Positions 16,826 through 25,863 are shown, counted from the first letter of the stretch. The stretch: 64,000 nucleotides of DNA from Clostridium kluyveri (GCF_001902295.1 NZ_CP018335.1:3224001-3288000), one strand, 5' to 3'. Made by a program: numbers and translations. The notes: generated by a model not told the origin, from the letters alone.

Positions 16826-16877
16826 TTAACCTAATAGTATAAAATATAAGGTTAAGTGTATTTATTGTCAAATACAC
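16826..16877 (-). promoter_or_regulatory. Promoter with two overlapping operator-like inverted repeats
   Basis: On the minus strand TTGACA (16866-16871) and TATATT (16843-16848) are 17 bases apart, a near-consensus sigma-A promoter. An 11-bp-arm repeat with one mismatch (TTAACCTAATA ... TATAAGGTTAA, 16826-16855) covers the -10 and start region. A second repeat (GTGTATT ... AATACAC, 16856-16877) covers the -35. A repressor here would control the second nitrogenase-like operon. Confidence 0.7.
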
Positions 16878-16986
16878 CATTTTTTATTACTATACTACTT
16901 GAGAAATTTTTTGTCAATATAATAATTATATAAATTTAAATCTATGTAAAAAATTACAATCTATATAGAAAATTTTTAAGCTAAAA

Positions 16987-18963
16987 CTATACTTTAAACT
17001 TTTGAATGCTTTCATCAAGCTTTTGTGCCAAATGAGATTGTTCTTCCGCAGCTTTACTAACTTGTATAATACCTTCAGTGGCATAATTTATGGAACTCTT
17101 AATTTCATTAGTATTTTCTAATGATTTTTGTGCAATTTCAGAAACACTGCCTATGGTATTAGTTATTTCATCTACTGTAACTTTTATATCCTCTGTCATG
17201 GAGGCTAAATCTTTAGAAATATTATAAGTGATTTCAGAATCCTTAAAATATTGGTCTCCTGTATTTGAATAATTATCTAATTGTATATTTACATTTTTAT
17301 CGATAAATTTCAATAATTCATTACTTGCCTTTGAAAGATTATTAAAAACTTCTTGAACCTTTATTACGGTATTTTGTATGATAGAAACTATTTCCGAAGA
17401 TTGTTCTGCTAAAATTTTTACTTCTTGTGCAACTACACCAAATCCTTTGCCCTGTTCTCCTGCTCTTGCAGCCTCAATAGAGGCATTTAGAGCCAATAAA
17501 TTAGTCTGTTCTGCAATACTTGAGATCATATCTGCCATTTCCTTTATTTCTACAACCACTTTTCCATCATCAATAGCTTTTAATATACTTGCTTCTTGCT
17601 CCTTATAAATGTTTCTACACTCATCTATGGCATTTTTTACATTCTCTTCTATGGAAAGCGCCCTTGCTTTAGCCTCATTTGCATTTTTATTCCCATTTTC
17701 AGCTTTATTTGATAATTCATTTACATTGCCATCTATTTCCTCTATGGATGCAGTTACTTCTTCTGTAGAAGAAGTAACTTCCTCAGAACAATTTACTATA
17801 TTATTTATTGAACTATCTATAATTTTAAATTTTAAAGTTATTTCTTCTACCGAATTAGAAAGTTTTTTACTAAAAGAAGCAATATCTCTGGAGTTATCAA
17901 TTATAGTCTTTATAAGTTCTTTAACATTTTTCTGTGCAGTATTAAGCAGCTCGGCGGTTTGTCCAAATTCATCCCCTCTTTTTATCTGTATAGGAGTACT
18001 AAAATCACAGGCAGAAAGACGTTTTGCAAAAGCCTGTATTCTTAAAAGGGGCCTAGTTATATATTTTACAATAATTATTCCACATATAATAACTACTCCA
18101 ATTATAATAACCAAAATTATTGAAACCGTTATTATAATTGAGTTCAAATCCCCTATGTAATCACTTTCCGGAAGAACAGCTATGGATATCCAACCTGTTT
18201 CATCAGAACGGCTAAATCCGATCATATTCAAGAGTCTCCCATCATTATATTGTAACTCCCCACTTTTTTTATTCAAAATTATTTGTGCAGATGAAATTTC
18301 TTTTTTTATATTAGTCATTAATTTATTCTTATCCTTATGTGCAATAATTGTGCCATCAGACAAAGTTAATATGGAATATCCTGTTTTTCCGACTTTGGTA
18401 GATGCTATTTTATCACATAAAGTAGATATGTCCATGTCTATACCTACCACTGTTATCTTCCCATTACTAGATTGTACTTTTTTTGCAGCGGTTATAACAA
18501 TTTTACCTGTAACAGCATCTTTATAAGGTTCAGTTATAAATACCTTATCGGGAAAAGTCACAGCCTGTTTGTACCAATCTCTAGTTGTAGGATCATATCC
18601 CGCAGGTAATTCAGTTTTAGGGTATATTGTAAAGTTTTTCTCTTCATCTCCCACATATGATTGCATTATATCCTTATTGCTATCAGTTATACTTTCAAGT
18701 TCATCGATCATGCCATTTTCATCACCATCAATTATAGATTTATCAATAGCTAAAGCTTGTATTGAATTTTTCACTGAATTAATATGTAATTCTATATATG
18801 AAGATTTCTCATTGGATATCTCCATAGTAAGCTGACTTGTTTTATTATATGCAAGCTTTGATGCCATATGAAAACTTATAATAGATAATAATAAAAGCGG
18901 TATACAGACAATTAATATTAATATAGTAATAAGCTTGTACTCTAACGATATTTTTTTAAACAT
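16987..18963 (-). CDS. Methyl-accepting chemotaxis protein with extracellular Cache domain
   Basis: 658 residues. A first membrane segment (about 12-32) is followed by a dCache-type extracellular sensor (about 35-275, with YDPTTRDWYKQA, GKIVITAAKKV and VVGIDMDIS), a second membrane segment (about 277-299), a HAMP linker, and the cytoplasmic signalling domain with its hairpin tip (IAEQTNLLALNASIEAARAG EQGKGF region). The PTTRDWY motif is typical of Cache domains that bind amino acids or small carboxylates, but the ligand is unknown. It stands alone. A related, truncated receptor lies at the window end. Confidence 0.92.
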   Translation of the reverse strand: MFKKISLEYKLITILILIVCIPLLLLSIISFHMASKLAYNKTSQLTMEISNEKSSYIELHINSVKNSIQALAIDKSIIDGDENGMIDELESITDSNKDIMQSYVGDEEKNFTIYPKTELPAGYDPTTRDWYKQAVTFPDKVFITEPYKDAVTGKIVITAAKKVQSSNGKITVVGIDMDISTLCDKIASTKVGKTGYSILTLSDGTIIAHKDKNKLMTNIKKEISSAQIILNKKSGELQYNDGRLLNMIGFSRSDETGWISIAVLPESDYIGDLNSIIITVSIILVIIIGVVIICGIIIVKYITRPLLRIQAFAKRLSACDFSTPIQIKRGDEFGQTAELLNTAQKNVKELIKTIIDNSRDIASFSKKLSNSVEEITLKFKIIDSSINNIVNCSEEVTSSTEEVTASIEEIDGNVNELSNKAENGNKNANEAKARALSIEENVKNAIDECRNIYKEQEASILKAIDDGKVVVEIKEMADMISSIAEQTNLLALNASIEAARAGEQGKGFGVVAQEVKILAEQSSEIVSIIQNTVIKVQEVFNNLSKASNELLKFIDKNVNIQLDNYSNTGDQYFKDSEITYNISKDLASMTEDIKVTVDEITNTIGSVSEIAQKSLENTNEIKSSINYATEGIIQVSKAAEEQSHLAQKLDESIQKFKV

Positions 18964-19556
18964 ATACTATATTTAGCCTCCTTCTTTACATTAGATATTT
19001 TTATTCATTTTTAGATGCCCATTCTTAAATCACATTATCATATATTACCATATATGTTTTTTAAAATCCATAAATATGCATAATTCAACACAAAATTTTT
19101 ATTTATCAAAAAATAAAACCACCACTTAGCTAAATGACACTAAATGGTGGCTAAAATCCCAGCTCATATAAAAAATTTGGTTCTACTTGAATTTTTATCA
19201 CCTTTCTTTTTCGGTTACTCTTTTATACTATTAAGCACATCATAAAACTTATAGTAATTTAAATATTATAAATCAGATGTCTCATAGGAACACATTTTAC
19301 TAATAACTAATCTCTAACAGACTAACATTTGTACACAACAGCGATTCTTGTAAACTTAAACTTCTATTTACAAATAAACCAACTGTATTTCTTACCCTAA
19401 CTATCTTTTAAAGTATTTAACATTTCAACTTACATTAAATTATGAGCTAGGATTTTCAAGAAGAATTTTTTACTTTCTTCTTGTTTACATTATACCTTAA
19501 AAATTTCGACAAGTCAACTGAATATTAAAAAAATTAATAGAACTAGTAAATTCCAA
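18964..19556. other. 593-bp gene-free stretch with a possible small transcript
   Basis: No convincing protein gene is visible. A strong minus-strand terminator lies at 19107-19150 (arms CCACCATTTAG / CTAAGTGGTGG, then TTTTATTTTTT). Just before it is a tiny 16-codon frame (19151-19201, GTG start, IKIQVEPNFLYELGF) behind GAAAG. A second hairpin (CAAGAAGAA / TTCTTCTTG) lies near 19460-19486, past the end of pxpC. The stretch may hold a small RNA or a leader-type peptide; neither is established. Confidence 0.4.
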
Positions 19557-20573
19557 TTATATTTCAAAATTAATAGAATTTTTTAAATATATAGCTTTCT
19601 TTAAATCACCTATATATTTTTCTTTATAAAAATACAAGCTTTCTGCATCCTCTAAGGAAATTTCCTTAAATATAATTTTTTCACCAGGTTTCATATGTAC
19701 AATTTTCCCAATATCCACAGAAGCTATTTCTGCAATTTTAGGATACCCTCCCGTAGTCTGTCTGTCCGCCAACAGTACAATTGGATTACCATCTGGAGGA
19801 ATTTGTACTGTGCCAAAAGAAACTGCTTCAGAAATCATGTCAAAAGTTCTTCTCAATTTCAATGTAGGCCCTAACAGTCTGTATCCCATTCTATCGGACT
19901 CATGGGAAATTTTAAAAGGATTGTGAAAAAATCTCTCTAAGCTCTCTTCAGTGAAATCTTTAAAATTCCTCCCCCTAATAACTCTTATAAAACTATATGT
20001 GGAATTTTCCTCCTTACATCCTCTTACATACCAATTCGCTGTAGTAAATATTTGTGATGGCAATTTCCTCCTCAGTACATTTATAATATTAACTGACTGT
20101 GCCTCTGGAGAATTGAGATTAATTCTATCACCTTTTTTCAGAGCTCTACCACTATAGCCTCCTATTCCAGCTTTAATATATGTACTTTTACTTCCCATAA
20201 CTTCTGGCAGGTCAAATCCTCCTGCAACACACAAATAGCCATAACAGCCTACTCTACAATTACTAAATTTTAATATGGCATCCCTATTTAAATATACAGG
20301 TCTCCACATAGGTACAGGTTCTTCATCTATGGTTGGTAAAAAATCTCCTCCTGTTATGGAAAAAAGGGTGCCTTTTGTCATATTTAGACAAGGTCCAATT
20401 AGCGCAATTTCCAGTGCCCCCTCTCCTTCTTTATTACCAATTAAAATATTTCCCATACGGAGTGCATAAGTATCCATGACACCGCCCACTATAACCCCAT
20501 ACTTTTGATACCCAACTCTCCCCAAATCCTGAATAGTTGTAATAAGTCCTGACTGTAAAACATTTATATTCAA
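19557..20573 (-). CDS. pxpC: 5-oxoprolinase subunit C (KipA-like, biotin-dependent carboxyltransferase fold)
   Basis: 338 residues of the PxpC/KipA family. It opens VLQSGLITTIQDLGRVGYQK and contains GGVMDTYALRMGN, DRMGYRLLGP and LLADRQTTGGYPKIA, all family hallmarks. With PxpA and PxpB it forms the ATP-dependent enzyme that opens 5-oxoproline (pyroglutamate) to glutamate. Its start overlaps the pxpB stop by four bases. The older view of KipA as a KinA regulator applies to the Bacillus homologue and need not hold here. Confidence 0.9.
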   Translation of the reverse strand: MNINVLQSGLITTIQDLGRVGYQKYGVIVGGVMDTYALRMGNILIGNKEGEGALEIALIGPCLNMTKGTLFSITGGDFLPTIDEEPVPMWRPVYLNRDAILKFSNCRVGCYGYLCVAGGFDLPEVMGSKSTYIKAGIGGYSGRALKKGDRINLNSPEAQSVNIINVLRRKLPSQIFTTANWYVRGCKEENSTYSFIRVIRGRNFKDFTEESLERFFHNPFKISHESDRMGYRLLGPTLKLRRTFDMISEAVSFGTVQIPPDGNPIVLLADRQTTGGYPKIAEIASVDIGKIVHMKPGEKIIFKEISLEDAESLYFYKEKYIGDLKKAIYLKNSINFEI

Positions 20574-21307
20574 TTTTCACTCTCCTTATACTTATCATAT
20601 TCATCAGAAGAGATAGGATAAAATCTCACCACATCACCTGGGCGTAGAATACTTGGCGGACATTTAGAAGGAGAAAAAAGTACTTTTGGTGTATTCCCAA
20701 TAATTTGCCATCCCCCAGGAGTACTGATTGGATAAACACCTGTTTGCATTCCTGCAATTCCAACAGAGCCTTTTGGAACTGATCTGCGGGGTGATTTGCG
20801 CCTTGGAGCAGCTATTTCTTTAGACATTCCTCCCAGATAAGGAAACCCAGGAGCAAATCCAATCATATATACAACATAATCATTATTAGAATGAAGTTCT
20901 ATTACTCTATTTATAGAAATTTTATTATATTCAGCAACATATTGAAGATCCGCTCCAAATTTTCCCCCGTAACATACAGGAATTTTCACAATCCTTACTT
21001 TTTCGTCTATAGATACATTAAAATTATCAAGCATATTATTAATCAGAGAAGAAACTATTTCATAAGAGGGTTTTTTTATTCCTTTGTCAGCTTTCCTAGT
21101 TCTTAGTTTCATTATATCGTAAAATATAGTAATTGTTGAAAAAGCAGGCACATATTCTATCATCCCTTCAAAAGGATGCTTATCAAGGTATTCCCCAAAC
21201 ATTCTAACTGTCCTGTGAATGTCTTTATCAATTTTCCTCCCAAACTCTATTAAAATTGCAGACTCGCCTATGGGGAAAACATTCCATTTAATTTTATACT
21301 GTTTCAT
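20570..21307 (-). CDS. pxpB: 5-oxoprolinase subunit B (KipI-like)
   Basis: 245 residues of the PxpB/KipI family. Typical segments are FPIGESAILIEFG at the N-terminus, then VCYGGKFGADLQYVAEY, IGFAPGFPYLGGM, PRRKSPRRSVPKGSVGIAG and TPGGWQIIGNTP. It is the middle gene of a compact minus-strand pxpA-pxpB-pxpC operon and the catalytic partner of PxpC. The operon lets the cell recover glutamate from spontaneously formed pyroglutamate. Confidence 0.92.
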   Translation of the reverse strand: MKQYKIKWNVFPIGESAILIEFGRKIDKDIHRTVRMFGEYLDKHPFEGMIEYVPAFSTITIFYDIMKLRTRKADKGIKKPSYEIVSSLINNMLDNFNVSIDEKVRIVKIPVCYGGKFGADLQYVAEYNKISINRVIELHSNNDYVVYMIGFAPGFPYLGGMSKEIAAPRRKSPRRSVPKGSVGIAGMQTGVYPISTPGGWQIIGNTPKVLFSPSKCPPSILRPGDVVRFYPISSDEYDKYKESEN

Positions 21308-21332
21308 AATAATCTAATCACCTAACTTTAAA

Positions 21333-22100
21333 TTATTCATGTGTTATTTTTTCTATATAAACGCCTAAATCCTTGAGATGTTTATTGATTTTACGTGTAA
21401 AAATCAATGAGTGAGGGCTATCACCGTGAATACATAGAGTGTCAGCCTTTATTCCAATGTCTTTTTTCTGCTCACACATAACTAATCCATATTTTATCAT
21501 ACGATAAACTCTTTCTGCTGCTTTATCAATATCTGTAATTATCGCAGCATTTCCTTCACTTCTGGGTGTAAGGGAACCATCTAATTGATAAGTTCTATCT
21601 GCGAATACTTCGCTGGCTGTTTTAAGTCCTATACTATTTCCTTCAGATATAAGTTCACTACCTGATAATCCAAAGAGAATAAATTCAGGATTCACATTAT
21701 ATACACCTTCTGCAACGGCCCTGGCAAGTTTTTTATTCTTTGCCGCCATATTGTAAAGTGCACCATGGGGTTTTACATGATGCATGACACCCCCTTCAGA
21801 TTTTACAAAAGCATAAAGTGCTCCTATTTGGTATACCACCATATCATAAATTTCACCAGGAGATACATTAACATTGCGCCTTCCAAATCCAGCTAGATCC
21901 GGTAATCCAGGATGTGCTCCAATTGCCACATCATTTAATAATGAAAGCCTTACAGTTTCATGCATTATTTTAGGATCTCCTGCATGAAATCCACATGCAA
22001 TATTAGCGGAAGTAATATATTTTAATATTTCTTCATCATTTCCCATTTTGTAGACTCCAAAACCTTCTCCTAAATCGCAATTCAAATCTATTTTATACAT
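21333..22100 (-). CDS. pxpA: 5-oxoprolinase subunit A (LamB/YcsF family)
   Basis: 255 residues of the LamB/YcsF family. The start KIDLNCDLGEGFG, the metal-site-like NIACGFHAGDP, GAHPGLPDLAGFGRR, HVKPHGALYN and the C-terminal CIHGDSP are all conserved. It is the first gene of the operon, with AAAGGAG ahead of the ATG, and supplies one half of the 5-oxoproline hydrolase complex. Length fits the family closely. Confidence 0.93.
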   Translation of the reverse strand: MYKIDLNCDLGEGFGVYKMGNDEEILKYITSANIACGFHAGDPKIMHETVRLSLLNDVAIGAHPGLPDLAGFGRRNVNVSPGEIYDMVVYQIGALYAFVKSEGGVMHHVKPHGALYNMAAKNKKLARAVAEGVYNVNPEFILFGLSGSELISEGNSIGLKTASEVFADRTYQLDGSLTPRSEGNAAIITDIDKAAERVYRMIKYGLVMCEQKKDIGIKADTLCIHGDSPHSLIFTRKINKHLKDLGVYIEKITHE

Positions 22101-22142
22101 TTATCCACTCCTTTCCCAATGAAATAATTATTAGAGCCATAT

Positions 22143-22188
22143 AGAATTCGCTACAGGAAATACTTTTCTCCACTTAAATTTTAGAAGA
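22143..22188 (+). repeat. Degenerate partial copy of the interspersed repeat (copy E)
   Basis: About 46 bases (GAATTCGCTACAG...ACTTTTCTCCACTT...TTAGAA) align with the middle of the hairpin half of copy A (GAGTTTGCTGTAG...GCTTTTCTCCATCTT...TTAGAA). It lies between pxpA and map. No second half is present. The match is judged by eye and is the weakest member of the family. Confidence 0.45.
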
Positions 22189-22373
22189 ACCTACTGTAAC
22201 TTTCTAAAATTAAATCTATTGTTTAATATCTATAATTATAGCTAACATTTATAAAGGCAACAACGAAGTAATTATTAATAGATATGTTATAAATAAAAAA
22301 TATTATTATTTTTTATTTATAAATATGTTAAAATAGAGTAAATATTATAAATTTTAAGATAGAGGGGAAAATA

Positions 22374-23129
22374 TTGATAGCTATAAGAACTAATAAGGAA
22401 ATAAGCTACATGGCAGCAGCTGGAAAAATACTGGCATCCTGTCATAAGGAAATTAGAAAAATGATAAAACCAGGTTTAACCACTATGGAAATAGATTCTT
22501 TTGTAGAAAGATATCTAAAAGAACATGGGGCAAAACCAGAACAAAAAGGTTATATGGGATTTCCCTATGCGACCTGTGCTTCTGTAAATGACGAAATTTG
22601 CCACGGTTTTCCCACAAATAAACCTTTAAAAGAAGGAGATATCGTTACCATCGACATGGTGGTGAACCTAGATGGATGGTTAGCTGACTCTGCATGGTCC
22701 TATTCAGTAGGAAAAATTTCAGAAGAAGCTAAAAATCTTATGGAAGTTACAAAAAAATGCCTTTATAAAGGTATAGAAAAAGCTTTCTCTGGAAATAGAA
22801 TAGGAGATATAGGACACACTATACAAACTTATGCAGAATCTTTAGGATATTCTGTAGTAAGAGATTATACAGGTCATGGTATTGGCAAGGTTATGCATGA
22901 TGATGTGGTAGTGCCCCATTATGGAAAGCCGGGTAGAGGACTAAAACTTAGGGAAGGAATGGTAATTACTATAGAGCCCATGATAAATATAGGAACCTAT
23001 AGAACCCTGTTGGATCTTAACAACTGGACTGCACGCACTGCTGATGGCAGCTTATCAGCACAATATGAACACACTATTGCCATCACAAAAAATGAACCTA
23101 TAATTCTAACAGATCAAGATAATATATAA
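22374..23129 (+). CDS. map: Methionine aminopeptidase type I
   Basis: 251-residue cytoplasmic metalloenzyme that removes N-terminal methionine from new proteins. The metal ligands appear as VTIDMVVNLDGWLADSAW (two Asp), GHGIGKVMHD (His), TIEPMIN (Glu) and QYEHTIAI (Glu). Start is a TTG behind GAGGGG. It stands alone, not beside secY/adk where the main bacterial map usually lies, so it is probably a second copy. This window cannot show whether another exists. Confidence 0.93.
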   Translation: MIAIRTNKEISYMAAAGKILASCHKEIRKMIKPGLTTMEIDSFVERYLKEHGAKPEQKGYMGFPYATCASVNDEICHGFPTNKPLKEGDIVTIDMVVNLDGWLADSAWSYSVGKISEEAKNLMEVTKKCLYKGIEKAFSGNRIGDIGHTIQTYAESLGYSVVRDYTGHGIGKVMHDDVVVPHYGKPGRGLKLREGMVITIEPMINIGTYRTLLDLNNWTARTADGSLSAQYEHTIAITKNEPIILTDQDNI

Positions 23130-23138
23130 GTATATAAC

Positions 23139-23186
23139 ATAACTAATTTCAAATAATGATTATTGTTTGAAATTAGTTATTAAAAA
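23139..23186 (+). terminator. Terminator of map
   Basis: Perfect 15-bp stem ATAACTAATTTCAAA and complement (23139-23153, 23166-23180) placed ten bases after the map stop. The tail is A-rich on this strand (TAAAAAATT), so termination strength is uncertain, and it could also work on the opposite strand. Confidence 0.6.
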
Positions 23187-23199
23187 ATTATAAAAACTA

Positions 23200-23228
23200 T
23201 TGAACAAATAATTTTTATGGTGTATAAT
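23200..23228 (+). promoter_or_regulatory. Sigma-A-type promoter of the rubredoxin fusion gene
   Basis: TTGAAC (23200-23205) and TATAAT (23223-23228) with 17-base spacing. The roughly 150-base leader that follows has GAGGAGG (about 23333-23339) set between ATATGTAA and TTACATAT, which can pair, while the annotated ATG at 23385 has no good ribosome site next to it. Confidence 0.7.
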
Positions 23229-23384
23229 TTATTTAAGAAAACATTTTATATAAAAACTTATCTCACATAAAAAAAGGGGGGAAGTAACCAAATACTGCTT
23301 TTAATACACGATTTTAAATAATATGTAAATGAGAGGAGGTATTACTTACATATTAAATTTTAATATTATGTAAGTATATGAATT

Positions 23385-24074
23385 ATGATTAATAATAAAG
23401 CATTTTATAAACTAAGTTACGGCTTATATGTTATAAGCTCAATCTCTGAAGGTAAGAAAAATGGACAAATTGCCAATACAGTTTTTCAAATAACATCAGA
23501 TCCGGCTAGAATTGCTGTAAGTATTAATAAACAAAATCTTACTCATGAATATATACAAAAAAGCAAGTTAATAGGGGTATCTGCCCTTTCCACTGAAACT
23601 CCTTTAGAATTTGTAGGTAAGTTTGGGTTTAAATCAGGAAGAACTACTGATAAATTTTCTGGAGTATCCTTCAAAACAGGTGCAAGTGGCGTTCCAATAG
23701 TTCTTGACAATGCTGCTTCATGGATTGAATTAAAAGTTGAACAAGAAATAGACATAGATACCCACACTATATTCGTTGGAAAAGTACTTAATTCAGAATT
23801 AATAAAAGATATAGATCCTATGACATATGCATATTACCAGGATGTAAAACGTGGTAAATCTCCACAAACCTCACCAACTCATGCAGCAAATAAAAATAAT
23901 CCTGTAAAAGATGCTCCTAAATATCAATGTTCTGTATGTGGATTTATTTATGATCCTGCAGTTGGAGATCCTGATTCTGGTGTTGAACCAGGTACATTAT
24001 TTGAAGATCTGCCTAAGAGCTGGGAATGTCCAGTCTGTGGCGTAGGCAAAGCTAAATTTAAACCTTTGGATTAA
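23385..24074 (+). CDS. Flavin reductase-rubredoxin fusion (high-molecular-weight rubredoxin type)
   Basis: 229 residues. Residues about 1-155 form an FMN-binding split-barrel flavin reductase domain (LSYGLYVISS, NTVFQITSDPARIAVSINKQNLTH). Residues about 178-229 are a complete rubredoxin with both Fe-binding pairs (CSVCGFIYDPAVG and CPVCGVGKAKF). Such fusions pass electrons from NAD(P)H/FMN to flavodiiron proteins and help anaerobes remove O2 or NO. That role is family knowledge; no partner enzyme is nearby. Confidence 0.92.
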   Translation: MINNKAFYKLSYGLYVISSISEGKKNGQIANTVFQITSDPARIAVSINKQNLTHEYIQKSKLIGVSALSTETPLEFVGKFGFKSGRTTDKFSGVSFKTGASGVPIVLDNAASWIELKVEQEIDIDTHTIFVGKVLNSELIKDIDPMTYAYYQDVKRGKSPQTSPTHAANKNNPVKDAPKYQCSVCGFIYDPAVGDPDSGVEPGTLFEDLPKSWECPVCGVGKAKFKPLD

Positions 24075-24096
24075 ATAACCTAATCTGATTTTAAAA

Positions 24097-24140
24097 TTTA
24101 AATTATAGAAATTTCTTAAAAGAAATTTCTATAATTTAAA
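24097..24140. terminator. Long perfect hairpin after the rubredoxin fusion gene
   Basis: Twenty-bp perfect arms (core AAATTATAGAAATTTCT) with a TAAA loop, starting 22 bases after the stop. It lacks a clear T-run but is a likely transcript end. TTGACA follows at 24141-24146 and may be the -35 of the riboswitch promoter, with a weak TAACAT 17 bases on. Confidence 0.6.
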
Positions 24141-24194
24141 TTGACAATTATTAAATTTTGTAATAACATACAAATAAGAAATTAAAAACTTAAT

Positions 24195-24300
24195 AATCAG
24201 TTGAAGGGGAGTAATTTTAAATTACAAAGTCAACATTTCGATCCAAATTTAAGGATCTGGTTTTGTAAGCCCTATGGGGTAATAAGACTTTTAACATAGT
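24195..24300 (+). promoter_or_regulatory. yybP-ykoY manganese riboswitch
   Basis: Landmarks of the family appear in order: GAAGGGGAGTAA, AAAGTCAACATTTCGAT, then GATCTGGTTTTGTAAGCCCTATGGGGTAA and AGACTTTTAAC. It is followed by a terminator and then a TerC-family gene, the most common partner of this riboswitch. In the known examples Mn2+ binding prevents termination and turns on Mn2+ export. Confidence 0.85.
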
Positions 24301-24349
24301 TCATAAGTTTATTTTAATTATGAATTACGTTAAAGGTCTTATTTTTATT
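24284..24349 (+). terminator. Expression-platform terminator of the Mn riboswitch
   Basis: Stem AAGACTTTTAAC / GTTAAAGGTCTT (24284-24295, 24329-24340) followed by ATTTTTATT. The 5' arm overlaps the 3' end of the aptamer, so ligand binding and termination can exclude each other. Confidence 0.85.
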
Positions 24350-24394
24350 ATAAATGTAATGCCCTGATAATTAAGAATTTGGAGGTAAAATTTT

Positions 24395-25255
24395 ATGTCT
24401 ACAAGAAAATCTTTATTACGTCTATGCTTTTGGGTGGGACTTGCTTTAATATTTAACATAGGAATTTACATTTTTATGGGACCTGAAAAAGCTCTATCTT
24501 TTTTAGGAGGATATGTAATTGAACAGAGCCTAAGTCTTGATAACATTTTTCTATTCCTACTTATATTTGGAAGTTTTTCAATAAAACCAGAATACCAAAA
24601 AAGAGTACTTACTTATGGAATTTTCGGCGCAGTGGTATTGAGACTTATATTTATAATACTTGGAGTAACTATTATTAACAAATTTCACTGGATGCTGTAT
24701 ATATTTGGCCTGTTACTTATATTAAGCGGTATTAAAATGTTTTTTAAACATAATGAATCAAAGGATTTTCATAACAGCAAAATAATTAAATTATTTAATA
24801 AAATAATTCCTGTTTCCAAAGAATTAGACGGAGAGAAATTCTTCACTAAAAAGAATGGCATACTGTATGCCACCCCATTATTTGCTATATTAATACTAAT
24901 AGAACTTTCAGATATAATTTTTGCAATAGATTCAATACCTGCTATATTCTCTATAACTACAGATCCATTTATAGTATATACTTCAAATATATTTGCTATA
25001 TTGGGACTTAGAAACATGTATTTCCTTCTTGAAAAACTTCACAACAAATTTGATTATGTTAAATACGGGGTTGCGTGCATACTGATATTTACAGGTATTA
25101 AACTTTCAGTTACCTTTTTTCACATAAATATTTCAATAATAGCATCACTATTAATTATATTTATAATAATGTCAGCAAGCATTTTAACTTCTGTTATTTT
25201 AAATAAAAGAAAAAAATCACCTTGTTCTTCTGAAGTTTCTAAAAATATTATATAG
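24395..25255 (+). CDS. TerC-family membrane protein, probable Mn2+ exporter
   Basis: 286 residues with about eight membrane segments. The TerC signature is clear: GGYVIEQSLSLDNIFLFLL near the N-terminus and IELSDIIFAIDSIPAIF in the middle, both holding acidic residues likely to bind metal. A Mn riboswitch lies directly upstream and GGAGGT precedes the ATG. Alx/MeeY-type relatives export Mn2+, possibly supplying exported metalloenzymes. The riboswitch strongly favours manganese over tellurite. Confidence 0.9.
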   Translation: MSTRKSLLRLCFWVGLALIFNIGIYIFMGPEKALSFLGGYVIEQSLSLDNIFLFLLIFGSFSIKPEYQKRVLTYGIFGAVVLRLIFIILGVTIINKFHWMLYIFGLLLILSGIKMFFKHNESKDFHNSKIIKLFNKIIPVSKELDGEKFFTKKNGILYATPLFAILILIELSDIIFAIDSIPAIFSITTDPFIVYTSNIFAILGLRNMYFLLEKLHNKFDYVKYGVACILIFTGIKLSVTFFHINISIIASLLIIFIIMSASILTSVILNKRKKSPCSSEVSKNII

Positions 25256-25278
25256 ATGTATAAAAAACTACCATCTTA

Positions 25279-25314
25279 AATAAAAGGAGGCTTAAAGTCT
25301 CCTTTATTTATTCA
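25279..25314. terminator. Bidirectional terminator between terC and the 2H phosphoesterase
   Basis: Stem AATAAAAGGAG / CTCCTTTATT with T-rich flanks on both strands. It separates the convergent genes ending at 25255 and 25333. Confidence 0.75.
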
Positions 25315-25332
25315 ACTAACTTTTTAAAATAC

Positions 25333-25860
25333 TTAAATAAGTTCATACCTTCTTACTAATACCCATGTATTATTTTTCCACATATAAAGAGAAATATTAT
25401 CAAAATATTCATTAAAATTACAGGGATAGTTATTAACATAATTCCATATTTCTTTAAATCTATCCTTTATTCTCTTAGATACTATAGTACAGTGAAAAAC
25501 TTTATTTTTTCCTTCATTGTGTTTTAACTTTATCCATGGTACCTTTTCTAATTCATCTATAAAACTATCGTGGACTTTTTTAGCTTGTGATGACATCTTT
25601 ATATCCATATAAATTACATCTTCTCTAAATGCTCCGTAACCTTCAATTTTTATTGGTGACTTATAATTACTTTTAGAAAATTTATTTAAGATATTTGTTA
25701 TATCCTGAATTTTATCAGTTTCAAAAGGTGCTTTTATTGTAAAATGGGCCGGTAATTTAGTACGTTTTTTATTGAATTTATAACAGACATCATTAGTCAA
25801 TTTCTCATGAAATTTTAATGCACCGCCACCTATAGTACACATTATGACATATCTCTCCAT
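25333..25860 (-). CDS. 2H phosphoesterase family protein (2'-5' RNA ligase-like)
   Basis: 175 residues with the two HxT motifs that define the family: AHFTIKAPF at about residue 38 and FHCTIVSKR at about residue 127. Relatives act on 2',5'-linked RNA or cyclic phosphates, but most bacterial members have unknown substrates. It follows the hydroxyacyl-CoA dehydrogenase by three bases, so the two share a message. A functional link between them is not obvious. Confidence 0.85.
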   Translation of the reverse strand: MERYVIMCTIGGGALKFHEKLTNDVCYKFNKKRTKLPAHFTIKAPFETDKIQDITNILNKFSKSNYKSPIKIEGYGAFREDVIYMDIKMSSQAKKVHDSFIDELEKVPWIKLKHNEGKNKVFHCTIVSKRIKDRFKEIWNYVNNYPCNFNEYFDNISLYMWKNNTWVLVRRYELI

Positions 25861-25863
25861 ATA

